This document shows positions 1 to 10,026 of a DNA stretch of 64,000 nucleotides, piece by piece (within the stretch, counting starts at the first letter, position 1; each line of letters starts with the position of its first letter). This DNA comes from Asparagopsis taxiformis (Eukaryota > Rhodophyta > Florideophyceae > Bonnemaisoniales > Bonnemaisoniaceae). The translations under genes were made by a program, and so were the position numbers. The notes under the pieces were generated by a model. The model made no database searches and was not told where the DNA came from. It saw only the letters and a list, made by a program, of their open reading frames with translations. Location: contig JALQPE010002403.1 of NCBI GenBank assembly GCA_030407315.1, forward strand, positions 124,001-188,000. Reading direction: 5' to 3'.

Positions 1-2
1 TC

Positions 3-119
3 GTAGTAGCTTTGGATATCTTGAACGTGATTGCTTTAGCATTGTTGCAGCTCTCCATGGGTAACGGATTGATCGCTGCTCATGTGTGTGCTGCTACTAT
101 GTATAGAAAAATACTTTGA
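3..119 (+). CDS. possible 3' end of a gene cut by the left edge
   Basis: The frame is open from the left edge to a TGA and reads 38 residues, mostly hydrophobic with Leu, Ala, Val and Ile, ending in a short basic tail. It could be the last membrane segment of a protein that begins outside the window. No family motif is visible, and an open frame of this length can occur by chance, so this is only a candidate. Confidence 0.15.
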   Translation, partial: VVALDILNVIALALLQLSMGNGLIAAHVCAATMYRKIL

Positions 120-2142
120 TGATTGGGGAAACACAAAGTAGGTCGAGATATTGGAGTACAATCATCTGACATGGCTCTGGTATGTTACGTCGTCAGAGTT
201 TCCCTCGTGATGCATTGATAAATTGTGTTCGACAAGAAAATTCAGCTTATCGGAAAGGTGCTGGTGGTTGAATCGATGCGAGGTTGACCACTGGAATTAA
301 ATATTATGGCCGTGGCACAATTAGAATGCAACGAAAAAGTCGTGTTGATTCCAGGTCAAACAATTGTGCACCAGGTTCACTTGCTGAATCGAAGTGGACC
401 ATAAGGTGTGATGTCAGCCCATAGTTGTAGTTTGATGAAATTTAAACCTGCAGATGCTGGATATTATCAGCGAGTGTTGGAGGAGATTTGGCGAGTTGCA
501 GTCTACGTGCGTTTGTAGACTACTCAGGCAGGGACAAAAGCTGCTCTTTTCTGTGTACCTACTTGATGATAAATCAACTTTGCACATGCTCCGCCCATTG
601 ACTTGCATTCAAAGTGGAAAAGATTGAGCGAAACTTGTCAAGGTATTTGTATTCGAAGCAAAGGTTCAAGTTGATCGACTTCCAAGCTGATTGGTAGAGC
701 AGTCGTTTTGAAAGGGAGGAGGTTGCGACATAACATAGAGCGATGGTGGAATTGAAGAAAAGCATTGGTCTTCCGTTGCTATTGGCATGTGTGTCTCGCT
801 GACCTCCCCTCCTGGCGAAAAAAAACCTTCCACCCTTTCTTCAACAAGTTGCACGTAAGATATCTATTTCATCTCTGCCGACAATTTTTCCCAAGCAGAA
901 AACAAGTGCCTCGCCAAAGCATCGCGGACAGACATTGAATGGGCTTTTTTTGACGAGAACATGTGAACAGCACTCGCGCTGAACGGTTGACCATGTGACC
1001 AATTACAGTAGCATCTTCATTCCGGATGCACAATCAGATAGACGAATCAATTATTTCCGAGAATAACAAGATGTTGAACACAGATGCAACAGATGGATGA
1101 GAACTGTCATGCAGATATAACATACATTGACAAGATATCCGAATATCCCGAGAGAGCTAGTCGATGAGAGAATGTGTTGTTCCACCTGCCAGATACTGTT
1201 ACGCCGCGGTGAAAGGTGTCATCCACAACCACAGTTTTACTTTCGCATGTCGCGCGAGAGAAAGCTGGAAGTGGCGTCGAATCTTGTTGAAGTAGAGAGA
1301 ACGTTTCCAAGCGTGTTCTAGACTACATTATGAGAGCTTGAACGGCGTATATGAGCCGGCGCGTGCAGGATGTGAATGAAGGACACTGTAAAACTGGCTC
1401 AAAAACGATTGCAAAGTCCGGTTCTTGGGGAAAGATACAACTGCTATATATAGCAGAGCGACGGAGCATGACCGAACATATGGTTATTTGACACAGGTAA
1501 TCATCCCACGTCTACCGCTAGGTAGTCGCAGTACTCTGCCCCACGCTTGGCACTGTACAGCGCCTGCAATAAGTGTGCAGCGATACTCATAAAGATGGTG
1601 AAACCACAGATAGCGTTGAACGATCTACGGCTAGAAAGGCATAACTTGAGAGCGTGCGAGACCTTATCGCAAGACTGGCATGTCATAGATTATTCAATAT
1701 CAGTTCCTCTCTTGAGATACTATGAATATACGAAGGGGATGGTGCGATTTCTTGAGGTTGCCACGCTGCACGCGCGCAGCCCGCTCCCGGGGAACCGCAG
1801 TACAAAATCTCAATCCCATAGATTGTATGTCATGATGTAGCATACTTGTGTGCAGGGAGTGCAGCCACTGTTCTCAAAGTTTTCTTTGTACAGAAATTAG
1901 ACACTCCGTGACGCAGCACATTTCAGCAAAGACATTCCAACCATATGAAACGATTTCTGACATGCAGTACAGACTGCCTACGCGTGCAGCAACAACATGC
2001 AGAGGATGGTCCGCTACAAGTTTCGGCGGGATATCTGTGCCCCCCCGGTCGGCAAGCAATCTGATACTCGATTCGATGATAAACATGTGAAGTCAGGAAA
2101 TTTACAACTAGTCTTTAGTGACTATCTTCTAATATACGGAGG
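120..2142. other. 2-kb stretch without a recognisable gene
   Basis: Only short frames occur here, the longest about 97 codons at 1547-1840. None has a domain motif, and frames on both strands overlap each other, as expected for non-coding DNA. No tRNA-like or other structured RNA was seen. Part of it may be 3' flank of the SEL1L/HRD3 gene, which ends at 2143 on the minus strand. Confidence 0.4.
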
Positions 2143-4308
2143 CTAACGCGTCAGACGCTTTCTTCTGACTAGCAGAACAACAATAAGAAATACAAGCAAA
2201 ATACCCATTATCACGACATCGGTTGATAATCTTGATCGAATTTGAATAGTAAAGGGTATTGACTGCTTGTCCGAACCATTTGTAGACACAGTGCCAGTCA
2301 CAATCCTTTCCTTACTTTGTGCAGGCAGATCATGGAAAGAAGATAAAATGCTCTGCAACGACAGCGGTAGATGCTTTTGTATCCATTGCCATCCGTCTGT
2401 TAATCTCCAGTAAATTCCAACACCAATAATCGCCAGTCTCGCTGCGATTGCTGACTCTTTGTCAACATCGGCACACGCCTGGAACAACTGTATTGCCTTC
2501 GATCTATTCTGTTCAACGCCCTTACCTTCCACAAACATCATTCCCAACGAAAACATTGCTTCCGCATTTTTCTTCTCCGCACCAAAACGATACGTACGAG
2601 CTGCCAATCCGAAATCTTCACTCTCCAGATACGCCATATGACCGGAACGAATCAGAGATTCAGAGTGGCCCTGTATACCGCTGAAGTGATACATTTCATG
2701 AGCTTCAGCAATCAATCGTTGCCGATCCCAATGCACAAGCTCTGGTATATCACCCACACTTGTTTTCTCTAGCAGTAGACCAACATTATATTGTGCAAGT
2801 TCTATACCAGCATGAGCAGCCTGCAAATTGCGATACAACGCTCCAAATCGATCACCTGTGTCCAAGGAATTGCTTGCCAGATCGAATACTGTTTTCCACT
2901 CACCCTGCTCCGCAACGTGTTTAAGATACTCAACACCCAACGTACAGTTGGCTTCTGAAAGTGGGCGTGTCCCTCCAAGGTTTAAAATGCCAAGCTGAAG
3001 CTTACTTTGTAAATTTCCCAATCTAGCAGCGTCTTGGAAATGCTTGTACGCGTCCTCTGGATTTTTCGGTACACTTTTCCCTACCAAGCTCATCATTCCG
3101 AGTTGAAAGGATGCATCTGCATGTTTCCTTTCAGCTGCGAGCTCGAAGTGCATGCGTGCCTTTGAGTAGTCTTTTCCCATACCCAATAGTCCGTGCATGA
3201 AAATCATCCCAAGTCCATAGTGACCAATCGGATTCTCAGCGGCTGCTGATCGCCTGAAATGATCGAGAGCAGTTTCATTGTTATGATTGCGCATAGCAAG
3301 ATGTGCCAAAATACCGTGCGCTTCGCCATGGTTCAATTCAGCTGCGCGCATCAGATCTTGGCGCGCGTTTTGTTCATTAGGTTCAATGCCATGTCCGCCG
3401 AAAAGCGCGAGGGCGCCGAGAATAGCGAGCGCATTCGCATCTCCACGCTCGGCGGAATGTCGATAAAATTGAATGAGATCGTTATTAGAGTCGGACAACT
3501 GCGGTGGAACTCCTCTTAGTGCATCTTCTGTAAGACGAACGCGGCCTATATCAATTAAGCCAGATGGCAATGGCAGCTTGCCGAACATGAAATTATTCGG
3601 AGTGGGCCAATGACGTGAATCAGTCGCTATTGCAGTCGCAGCACGTTTGTAGTAAATTGCAGCATCATGACAAGACTTGGGAATATCTATCCCGTACTTG
3701 TGACGGAAACCAAGCGCAGTTGCGGCGTATATCGAACCCGAATTAGCGGCGATTGTCCAATGGACGATGGCGCGAGGAATAGACTTGCGAAGTCCGTATC
3801 TATCTGCAAGACCAGAGGCGTAAAGCATACCGAGTTGCGCATGGGCATCGGGCTGCCCGTGGGATGCGGAAAATTGCAGATGGCGGATTGCGGTTTCTAT
3901 GTCGCGCGGAAGATCGTGCTGTGACGAGATGAGTAATGTAGCAGCTGTTGCTGAAGCACCGGCATGGCCGAAGATGGCTGCGAGACGGAAATATTTCAAA
4001 GCTTGTTTCGAGTTTCTACGACGGGCCAGGAGGGATTCAGCGTAGGAGATAAACTCCGATTGGAGTTGTTTGCGGGCTTTTTCATCGTTTTGTAGGTCGT
4101 TTTGCGTCGCTGCACGTTTTGAAGCGGGAGGTGAAGAGTTGATAGGAGTTAGAGGTGGGTCTGTCGGGATGTCCAGCGCTTGCAAAAGGGCTTGACGCGC
4201 TGAGATTTGCGGGTGAGCTGGTGCGGCTAATGCGCCAAGTACAATTGCGAGAAGCAAGATGACGATTCGAACGCGAAGAGTAGGATAGCTTTCTGATAAT
4301 TGTGCCAT
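2143..4308 (-). CDS. HRD3: SEL1L/HRD3-like ERAD adaptor (SEL1 repeats)
   Basis: SEL1L/Hrd3 is the luminal partner of the Hrd1 ubiquitin ligase; it receives misfolded glycoproteins in ER-associated degradation. The protein has 721 residues from the ATG at 4308. The frame runs further upstream but has no earlier ATG. A signal peptide is visible (a hydrophobic run with ILLLAIVLGALAAPA). Many SEL1 repeats follow, such as AHAQLGMLYASG, AEAMFSLGMMFVEGKG and ASFQLGMMSLVGK. The family hallmark near the middle is present, a KYGI segment followed by SC and then AAIYYKRAA. One C-terminal membrane segment (VVIMGILLVFLIVVLLV) ends in a short basic tail. This is the type I layout of SEL1L/Hrd3 rather than of a soluble SEL1 protein. 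It shares a 352-bp divergent promoter with ALG8. No intron is needed. Confidence 0.88.
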   Translation of the reverse strand: MAQLSESYPTLRVRIVILLLAIVLGALAAPAHPQISARQALLQALDIPTDPPLTPINSSPPASKRAATQNDLQNDEKARKQLQSEFISYAESLLARRRNSKQALKYFRLAAIFGHAGASATAATLLISSQHDLPRDIETAIRHLQFSASHGQPDAHAQLGMLYASGLADRYGLRKSIPRAIVHWTIAANSGSIYAATALGFRHKYGIDIPKSCHDAAIYYKRAATAIATDSRHWPTPNNFMFGKLPLPSGLIDIGRVRLTEDALRGVPPQLSDSNNDLIQFYRHSAERGDANALAILGALALFGGHGIEPNEQNARQDLMRAAELNHGEAHGILAHLAMRNHNNETALDHFRRSAAAENPIGHYGLGMIFMHGLLGMGKDYSKARMHFELAAERKHADASFQLGMMSLVGKSVPKNPEDAYKHFQDAARLGNLQSKLQLGILNLGGTRPLSEANCTLGVEYLKHVAEQGEWKTVFDLASNSLDTGDRFGALYRNLQAAHAGIELAQYNVGLLLEKTSVGDIPELVHWDRQRLIAEAHEMYHFSGIQGHSESLIRSGHMAYLESEDFGLAARTYRFGAEKKNAEAMFSLGMMFVEGKGVEQNRSKAIQLFQACADVDKESAIAARLAIIGVGIYWRLTDGWQWIQKHLPLSLQSILSSFHDLPAQSKERIVTGTVSTNGSDKQSIPFTIQIRSRLSTDVVIMGILLVFLIVVLLVRRKRLTR

Positions 4309-4660
4309 GGTCGGCGGCCAAGCCGCTTGAAGTGCGGCTTGTTCGGGAGCGATAGCGGGAATACGAGTGTGAGAATTGTCCAACCGAGCATAGGGCAGAA
4401 CGGACGATCACCATCGTTGAAAGGCCAGTATCGAGCTTACAGTATCCGTCTGTAAGGATTTTGTTGATTGAAACGACAATCAACTGTCCACGTCATTATA
4501 CCACAACACCATCCTGTCGGAGTAGGACACTTGTCGCAGAATTTGCGACCTTACTGATGTTGAATTGGATGTTGAGAATGTAGACGGAAAGGAGTGTTGA
4601 TCTTGCTCCCATGCCAGCTGGATCGGCAGAAATCGTCCGGGAATTCACGCCGTCATCAAC
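4309..4660. promoter_or_regulatory. shared divergent promoter of HRD3 and ALG8
   Basis: The 352 bp separate the start codons of two ER protein genes transcribed away from each other. It contains the octamer CCACGTCA at 4488-4495, which reads TGACGTGG on the minus strand. That is the core of the unfolded-protein-response element bound by ATF6/XBP1-type and plant bZIP60/28-type factors. The match is seen directly; a role in regulation is inferred. Confidence 0.5.
4488..4495 (-). promoter_or_regulatory. UPRE-type bZIP site (TGACGTGG)
   Basis: This is an exact match to the unfolded-protein-response element core. It lies 180 bp from the HRD3 start and 166 bp from the ALG8 start. An octamer can occur by chance in 64 kb, so its weight comes from lying between two ER quality-control genes. 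Confidence 0.4.
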
Positions 4661-6139
4661 ATGCGTGTGTCTGCCTTCATTGCTGCCGTTCTCGTCGCGG
4701 CATCCATAAAGTACCTGTTATTTCCGACCGTCCATAGCACAGACTTCGATGTCCACAGACATTGGAAGGCCCTAACGCATTCGCTTCCTCTCGAGAACTG
4801 GTATACAGACGAATCGTCACAATGGACGTTAGATTACCCCCCTCTCTTTGCATATTTCGAATACTTTCTCGCGTGCATTGCCAACACCATCAATCCCGCA
4901 TTTGTCGATCTCTCCGATCGATCATATCCTTCTGAATCGCTGCGTCTCTACATGCGAGCCACAGTTCTTGCAACCGATCTTCTCTTCGCTCCAGCTGTAT
5001 ATTCCTTCATTACAGCAACAGCCGAGTTTTATCAAACTCCTCTCACACTGCTTCCCGCATTGCTCATGCTCTTCTCTCCTGCACTCTTTCTTGTCGATAA
5101 TATTCACTTTCAATACAATGCTCTGCCGATCTCCCTCTTTCTCTTCACACTAACATTTCTCTTGCGTCGTCAACAAGTACTTGCCGCCACAACATTCACA
5201 TTGGCTCTAAACCTCAAGCAAACACTGCTGCCGTTAGCACCTGCTGTCGCGATACAACTTTGGCGTAATGCTGCTCAACAAAGTTCCGTCCATACATCTC
5301 ATCCGCTCCGCACCTTGTTCTCACTATTTTTGCCAACTGTCGCCGTGTCATACACCATGCTCGTAATTTGGCTCCCCTTTTTCAAAACTGGTGGTCGCGA
5401 GCTTATCCAGCAAATTGCATCCCGTCTGTTCCCATTCCACCGAGGGTTGCTGCATGCGTACTGGGCACCAAACATCTGGGCGCCTTACGCAGCTCTAGAT
5501 CTGACGCTTGCCCGTCTCGGATTCGCTCCACATGCATCTGAAGTGTCGACAACCTCAGGCCGGATTGGTTTACAACAGCCGTTTCGCATTCTGCCGAATC
5601 CAACACCGGCGATCTGTACGGCACTAATGGTTGCAACAGCTACACCGGCACTGCTTCGGCGCAGCCGTCGGGTACCAATCATAATAGTGCTTGCTCTGGC
5701 CGCGTTCCTGTTTGGATGGCATGTGCATGAAAAGGCGATTATGTTCCCTTTACTCGCTTTAGCTGGTTGGGCAGGTTGCAGACAAGATGAAAATATCATG
5801 GATGCCTTTTTGTGGCTGTCTTTGGGTGGCCAATATGGTCTGTTCCCGTTAGTGACCAAATCAAGCGACAGCATGTTCAAGATTGCGCATTTCATGGCTT
5901 ACCATTTGTTCGCAATTCCCGCTTTGCTGGAAAAGCGATGGTGTCAGCGTCGAGTACAAAATTATTTGTTGATCGGCTACGCGGTCGGTACCCTGTTGGT
6001 GGAAATGTACGCGGGTGTGGGCGGTGGTCACATGCAAATATTTGGCGACAGCATGCCTTTCCTGCCCTTGATGCTTGTGTCATTGTATTCTTTCGTTGGA
6101 GTGTTCGTGGCCTTTTGTAAATTGCTGCTTGTGAAATAG
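4661..6139 (+). CDS. ALG8: ALG8-type dolichyl-P-Glc glucosyltransferase
   Basis: ALG8 adds the second glucose to the dolichol-linked Glc1Man9GlcNAc2 oligosaccharide on the luminal face of the ER, using dolichyl-phosphate-glucose. The 492-residue protein fits the ALG6/ALG8 (GT57) family in length. The N-terminal signature is strong: HSTDFDVHRHW at about residues 25-35, then THSLPL, then WTLDYPPLFAYFEY, which is the ALG8 rather than the ALG6 version. Many hydrophobic segments follow, and the conserved HVHEKA motif lies in the C-terminal third. The ATG at 4661 places the first membrane segment right at the N terminus, as in the family. The gene has no intron and diverges from HRD3. Confidence 0.92.
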   Translation: MRVSAFIAAVLVAASIKYLLFPTVHSTDFDVHRHWKALTHSLPLENWYTDESSQWTLDYPPLFAYFEYFLACIANTINPAFVDLSDRSYPSESLRLYMRATVLATDLLFAPAVYSFITATAEFYQTPLTLLPALLMLFSPALFLVDNIHFQYNALPISLFLFTLTFLLRRQQVLAATTFTLALNLKQTLLPLAPAVAIQLWRNAAQQSSVHTSHPLRTLFSLFLPTVAVSYTMLVIWLPFFKTGGRELIQQIASRLFPFHRGLLHAYWAPNIWAPYAALDLTLARLGFAPHASEVSTTSGRIGLQQPFRILPNPTPAICTALMVATATPALLRRSRRVPIIIVLALAAFLFGWHVHEKAIMFPLLALAGWAGCRQDENIMDAFLWLSLGGQYGLFPLVTKSSDSMFKIAHFMAYHLFAIPALLEKRWCQRRVQNYLLIGYAVGTLLVEMYAGVGGGHMQIFGDSMPFLPLMLVSLYSFVGVFVAFCKLLLVK

Positions 6140-6621
6140 GGTTTAAAGAGTTGAAATGTACAGTTTATTGGGCGCCCACCTGAGTACGCAAAATGTTGGA
6201 GCTCTGTTTGCGAGAGTGTGCCCAGTTCACATACATAATGTATTAACATAAAGTGAGTTGTGGATCGTGCAGTTGACGAACGAAACTTGACATGTCGCAA
6301 CGTATTTGTCCAATCAATACATTGGCTTCTATTGATAAAACGGTGCTAGTGCTCAATGCATTGCAGACACGATAGGATGGATATTAAGCAAATCAAACAA
6401 CCAATCTCACAAAAGGTCGGCACAATAATTGCCAGAGACGCGTAAGGCACAGCACCAATCGAAAATTTGATACTCTACGCCATGCCACTTAGCAGCTGCC
6501 GCGCGTTCACCCAAACCATTATTGGTCTACCACACACATGCGACATGCTTTCCGCCCGATGCTGAGAGTACAACAGCGCGCAATCCCAAATGTCTTCCAG
6601 AGGCTCACTGGCAAAGTCGCA
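6140..6621. other. convergent intergenic region between ALG8 and PP2C
   Basis: These 482 bp separate the stop codons of two convergent genes and must hold both 3' untranslated regions. I see no gene, repeat or structured RNA. Confidence 0.4.
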
Positions 6622-7698
6622 TTACAAATTCAATCGAACGATGATTACCGAAATATCATCGATAGTTTCCCCGCCTGATTCAAACCAAAGGGAGGCGGCA
6701 TGTCTCACGAGCATTTCCGTTACTCGTTGACATGAGTCATGAGGTCGCTGTGCAATAAACGTCACAACTTCTTCATTGCTCATCTGTCCCCACAGGCCGT
6801 CCGTAGCGACCACAATGAACAAATCATCATCAGTAAGTGGGTACGTTTCAATATCAGGGTCAGCCGACACAATACCCGACAGAATGCTATCACCCATGAC
6901 ACGCGACATCGAGAGCCCCGGCAGACGACGCTCCTTCAACCAAACTCGTGGCGGCCCTGTATCCAATCCAGCGGGGCTCCATGCTTCCACGCGACCACCT
7001 GCCTTTTCAATACGCCTCCGTTCCGCGGGCTCATGAGGCACATGATCTGTCGTAACGACGGTCGGGGTGATAATACCCGCTCGAACAGTACCGAGCACAA
7101 TACGCGAGTCGCCTATATTCGCGACGGTGAGCGAGCGGCCATGCACGAGTGCCACCGCGGCAGTCGTACCGGTCATGGAGACATCCAAGGCGCTGTTTGC
7201 ATGCAATGCGGTGTCTGTATGCTGCAGCGCCTGACGCAGGGCATCTGAAACGGGGAGAGTCTTATCCGCGGCCAAGGTATTGGCGATAGCGGCGGTGAGA
7301 TTTTCAGCGACATAAGCGGAGACACGATGGCCGGCGCGACCGTGTCCGTCAAACACGGCGAAGAGACTGAAAGCGTGCAAGGGCTCGGCGAGCGGAAGCA
7401 CAACTGCAAGGGAATCTTGATTGTCACGCGAGGCGGTCAAGGCCTGCCAGCCTGTGCGGGATTTGAAGCCGACGGACAGTTGGAAGGGCGTGTGCTGTGG
7501 CTGTCGTCTGATGACAACGAGACGGCGTTTGGTGGCGGTGAGATCCTCCTGCGGCAGCACGGGGCGATGGAGGACGGTGTCGGCGGACGAGGAGTTTGTG
7601 GTCAAATTTCGACGAAAGTGACGTATGTGCGGATAGTCGCTGCCTCGTGAGGAGGCAGGGTTTGCGGCGCGCGGCGGGCGCAAACCGAAACAGGACAT
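6622..7698 (-). CDS. PP2C-family protein Ser/Thr phosphatase
   Basis: This is a metal-dependent (Mg/Mn) PPM-type phosphatase of 358 residues. The PP2C motifs appear in order: RDNQDS at 91-96, FAVFDGHG with DGHG at 117-120, TGTTAAVAL, VANIGDSRIVLG, LSMSRVMGD, VVATDGLWGQMSNEEVV and the C-terminal DDISVIIV. The metal-binding aspartates in DGHG, in ATDG and near the C-terminal DD are all present, so it should be active. The first 70 residues are basic and Ser/Arg/Pro-rich without a family match; they could be an organelle-targeting or regulatory tail. The ATG at 7698 is confirmed. The substrate cannot be told. Confidence 0.93.
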   Translation of the reverse strand: MSCFGLRPPRAANPASSRGSDYPHIRHFRRNLTTNSSSADTVLHRPVLPQEDLTATKRRLVVIRRQPQHTPFQLSVGFKSRTGWQALTASRDNQDSLAVVLPLAEPLHAFSLFAVFDGHGRAGHRVSAYVAENLTAAIANTLAADKTLPVSDALRQALQHTDTALHANSALDVSMTGTTAAVALVHGRSLTVANIGDSRIVLGTVRAGIITPTVVTTDHVPHEPAERRRIEKAGGRVEAWSPAGLDTGPPRVWLKERRLPGLSMSRVMGDSILSGIVSADPDIETYPLTDDDLFIVVATDGLWGQMSNEEVVTFIAQRPHDSCQRVTEMLVRHAASLWFESGGETIDDISVIIVRLNL

Positions 7699-8365
7699 GA
7701 TGGAACGACGGGGCGGACTGAGGTGTCGGGACGGTGGTTGCGCGAGCGGACGGACAGACGGGCTATTGTGGGGTTACAGGGGAAGGAGGGAATAAGTTGG
7801 GCGAGACGAATTGAACCATGCACGGAATGTGCGGTTTCACGCGGGACGGGCTGGAGGTTTGGTGGATGAGGTGGCACGGCTGTTTGGTTGTCGGATATGT
7901 CGTTCTAGAATAACGGTCAGAGGTGAGGTTTGTCTCGCGATGTTTCATGTGACGAATGGTGCGTGAGAGTTTGGGCAGTGGTACTGGGAGGTAATAAGTT
8001 GTGTGTGTGTGTGGTGGTATATAAATTACTGTTGAATGTCAGAAGCATTTTGTACTCTTCCCGATGGGATGGATGAGATGTTGACGCTGCGAGTTTTTGA
8101 TGAACAGGTAGAATGAATGTACATTAGCCAATTGCTCTGTAAGCCCGTAACGTGTACATGATTGTGTGTGTGCGACCGCACAAGATCGCGCTTTCCTGTG
8201 CCGTGTCCAAGCGGTGTCTGCAGCGTGGTCGAGCATGGCGAGTCTTGTCACGAGCAGCACTGCTGCCGAATCGGCGTGCAGACGGATGGAGCGCTGATAC
8301 CTTCTTGATGGCGTTTAGCGATTGATTGTTTTGCTTCCGCCGATGTGATGGAATTGGGCGCTCGA

Positions 8366-8373
8366 TATAAAAG
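8366..8373 (+). promoter_or_regulatory. TATA-box-like element
   Basis: TATAAAAG lies just upstream of the point where the plus strand becomes C-rich and G-poor. It could start a transcript with a leader of nearly 1 kb that carries the C2H2 gene at 9355. There is no direct evidence for the start site. Confidence 0.35.
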
Positions 8374-8706
8374 CTGCCGCCATTAATTATACTGTATGCG
8401 CCCATATAACATCCAAACCAAATTGAGACACCGCTCCACTCCACTCTATGGTTGCATCCAATCAAATGTCACCGCCACACTTTCAGCACGCGCGACTATT
8501 GTCCAAATTTCTCTCTGTCAGCCAGCTCCCGCTCGTTACCAAATTCACATGCTTCCAACCTGCAGCAGCAATTCGTCGTCGCGCTACGTGTAGCAAATTC
8601 TAAACTGCAAACTTTCCATCCGTTTATCTCAACACCAGATCTCGTCCTCTTCGCATCAATCGACAAACCGTCTCCTCCACACTTGTCCAAACAACTCACC
8701 GCGCCC

Positions 8707-8718
8707 CACGTGACGTAA
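8707..8718 (+). promoter_or_regulatory. composite G-box/CRE site
   Basis: CACGTGACGTAA joins a palindromic CACGTG (bHLH/bZIP G-box) to TGACGTAA (CRE/ATF half-sites). It lies in the putative leader or promoter of the C2H2 gene. Both bZIP and bHLH genes occur in this window, but no link can be shown. Confidence 0.35.
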
Positions 8719-9354
8719 TCCTCACCACAACTCCCCAACAGTCTGTCCGTCGCAGCACAATTTGTCAACCATTTCTCACCAATTGCAATTTGCACCAGTC
8801 AATTGCTCTCTTTTGTATTCGCAAAATATCGCATCTCCAGAATGCAACAGACTGAATAACGACGCACCGCCCAATCGCAATGCACCAAGTGCATCACGTA
8901 ACAGAGCAAGCAAACCATTGGCCCAAACCTCAATGACAGAACAACCTACCAACCAAACCAGCCACAAACACTTTGCACGTTAACACTCTGCAGCCACCAA
9001 TTCGAGAGCACAAGCATTGAATGCGCACTGGAAGCAGCCGCCGCACCCCGTTCGGACCCCTCGCCTCAACTTTCAAAGGACCGATGTCCCCAGAACCTGC
9101 CGTTTCGCACATGTCCGACCATTGCATGTCCTAATATTATCACATATTTTTTGCAAACACAACTCCCTACCAACATACAAACGCCCACCTATGACCCACA
9201 TCACCTTTCGTCACAAACCAACGCACCCGTTCTCCCGCACCTATCCGCAGTCAACACTTTGACAGGCCACGAGTCTCAATCCCTACGTACCACTCCACGC
9301 AATTTCCGCTCCGACCAGACTGCGCCGCGCTACACCCTCTTTGTACCATTTGCA

Positions 9355-10026
9355 ATGACAACAAAAACAATGCCGCACACGCATGCCAATACCTCCCTGC
9401 ATGCCCCCAAGGCACCAACCAAGCGCTCCGCACGCTCTGTTCGATGTCCCCGCTGCACCAACAAGTTTCGAACACCCCGCGATCTCGCACTGCATATTAT
9501 TTCCAAACATGGCCATGTGCGCTTGCATGCTGCCCCAAACCGCGCAGATGACGCCCGTAGCGTCACTTTATTTTCACCTGCCGTTATGAAGTGCCAGCTC
9601 GCCGAGCTGGATACTATGCTGTGCGACGGCATTAGCGAGCTCAAACCGTCTGAAACGTCGACTGAATCAGCCTTTCGTGCATGTGCGTCTGAGGAGCGAA
9701 AACAAAACACGCGCTATCAAAAACTGCCAAAACGAAACTATTCTACACCATCTCCTCCACATTCATTCTCCTCATCCGTTTCTGATAGTTCGCACCAACC
9801 ACACCGACAAGACTTGTCATATACACATCAGTCTAGACAAATTAGGCAACAAAGAATTCCAAGAGCACTTCGAAAGCGACCACAAACAAATTGCACAGAC
9901 GGCGAGAGCATAGGCCCTCCAGCCGCAGATGTACTTGTGAAACAGTGTAGAGTGGGTCAAGTCTCTCTTGTTCCTGTTCCCACACAAACTCCAGTCATGC
10001 TCAACTTTGCAAATGGCTTATTCTAG
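9355..10026 (+). CDS. small protein with one C2H2 zinc finger
   Basis: The frame gives 223 residues from the ATG at 9355; it extends upstream without an earlier ATG. One classical zinc finger is present: Cys31, Cys34, His47 and His52, with spacing C-X2-C-X12-H-X4-H and the hydrophobic core residues Phe38 and Leu44. The rest is rich in Ser, His, Gln and basic residues and looks disordered. Single-finger proteins can bind DNA, RNA or protein, so no target is proposed. The finger makes this more than a chance frame, but other frames in the same span are also open, so the extent of the gene is less certain than the finger. Confidence 0.5.
   Translation: MTTKTMPHTHANTSLHAPKAPTKRSARSVRCPRCTNKFRTPRDLALHIISKHGHVRLHAAPNRADDARSVTLFSPAVMKCQLAELDTMLCDGISELKPSETSTESAFRACASEERKQNTRYQKLPKRNYSTPSPPHSFSSSVSDSSHQPHRQDLSYTHQSRQIRQQRIPRALRKRPQTNCTDGESIGPPAADVLVKQCRVGQVSLVPVPTQTPVMLNFANGLF

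Larger units (their letters stand above)
7699..9354. other. divergent region: PP2C promoter and long C-rich leader
   Basis: The left part (7700-8000) is G-rich on this strand, hence C-rich in the PP2C sense direction, and holds a GT microsatellite near 7998-8014. A TATAAAAG lies at 8366-8373. From about 8400 to 9354 the plus strand is poor in G and rich in C, A and T, with several short upstream ATG frames. It resembles the 5' leaders of other genes in this window. It contains CACGTGACGTAA at 8707-8718. No protein gene is recognised before 9355. Confidence 0.4.
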
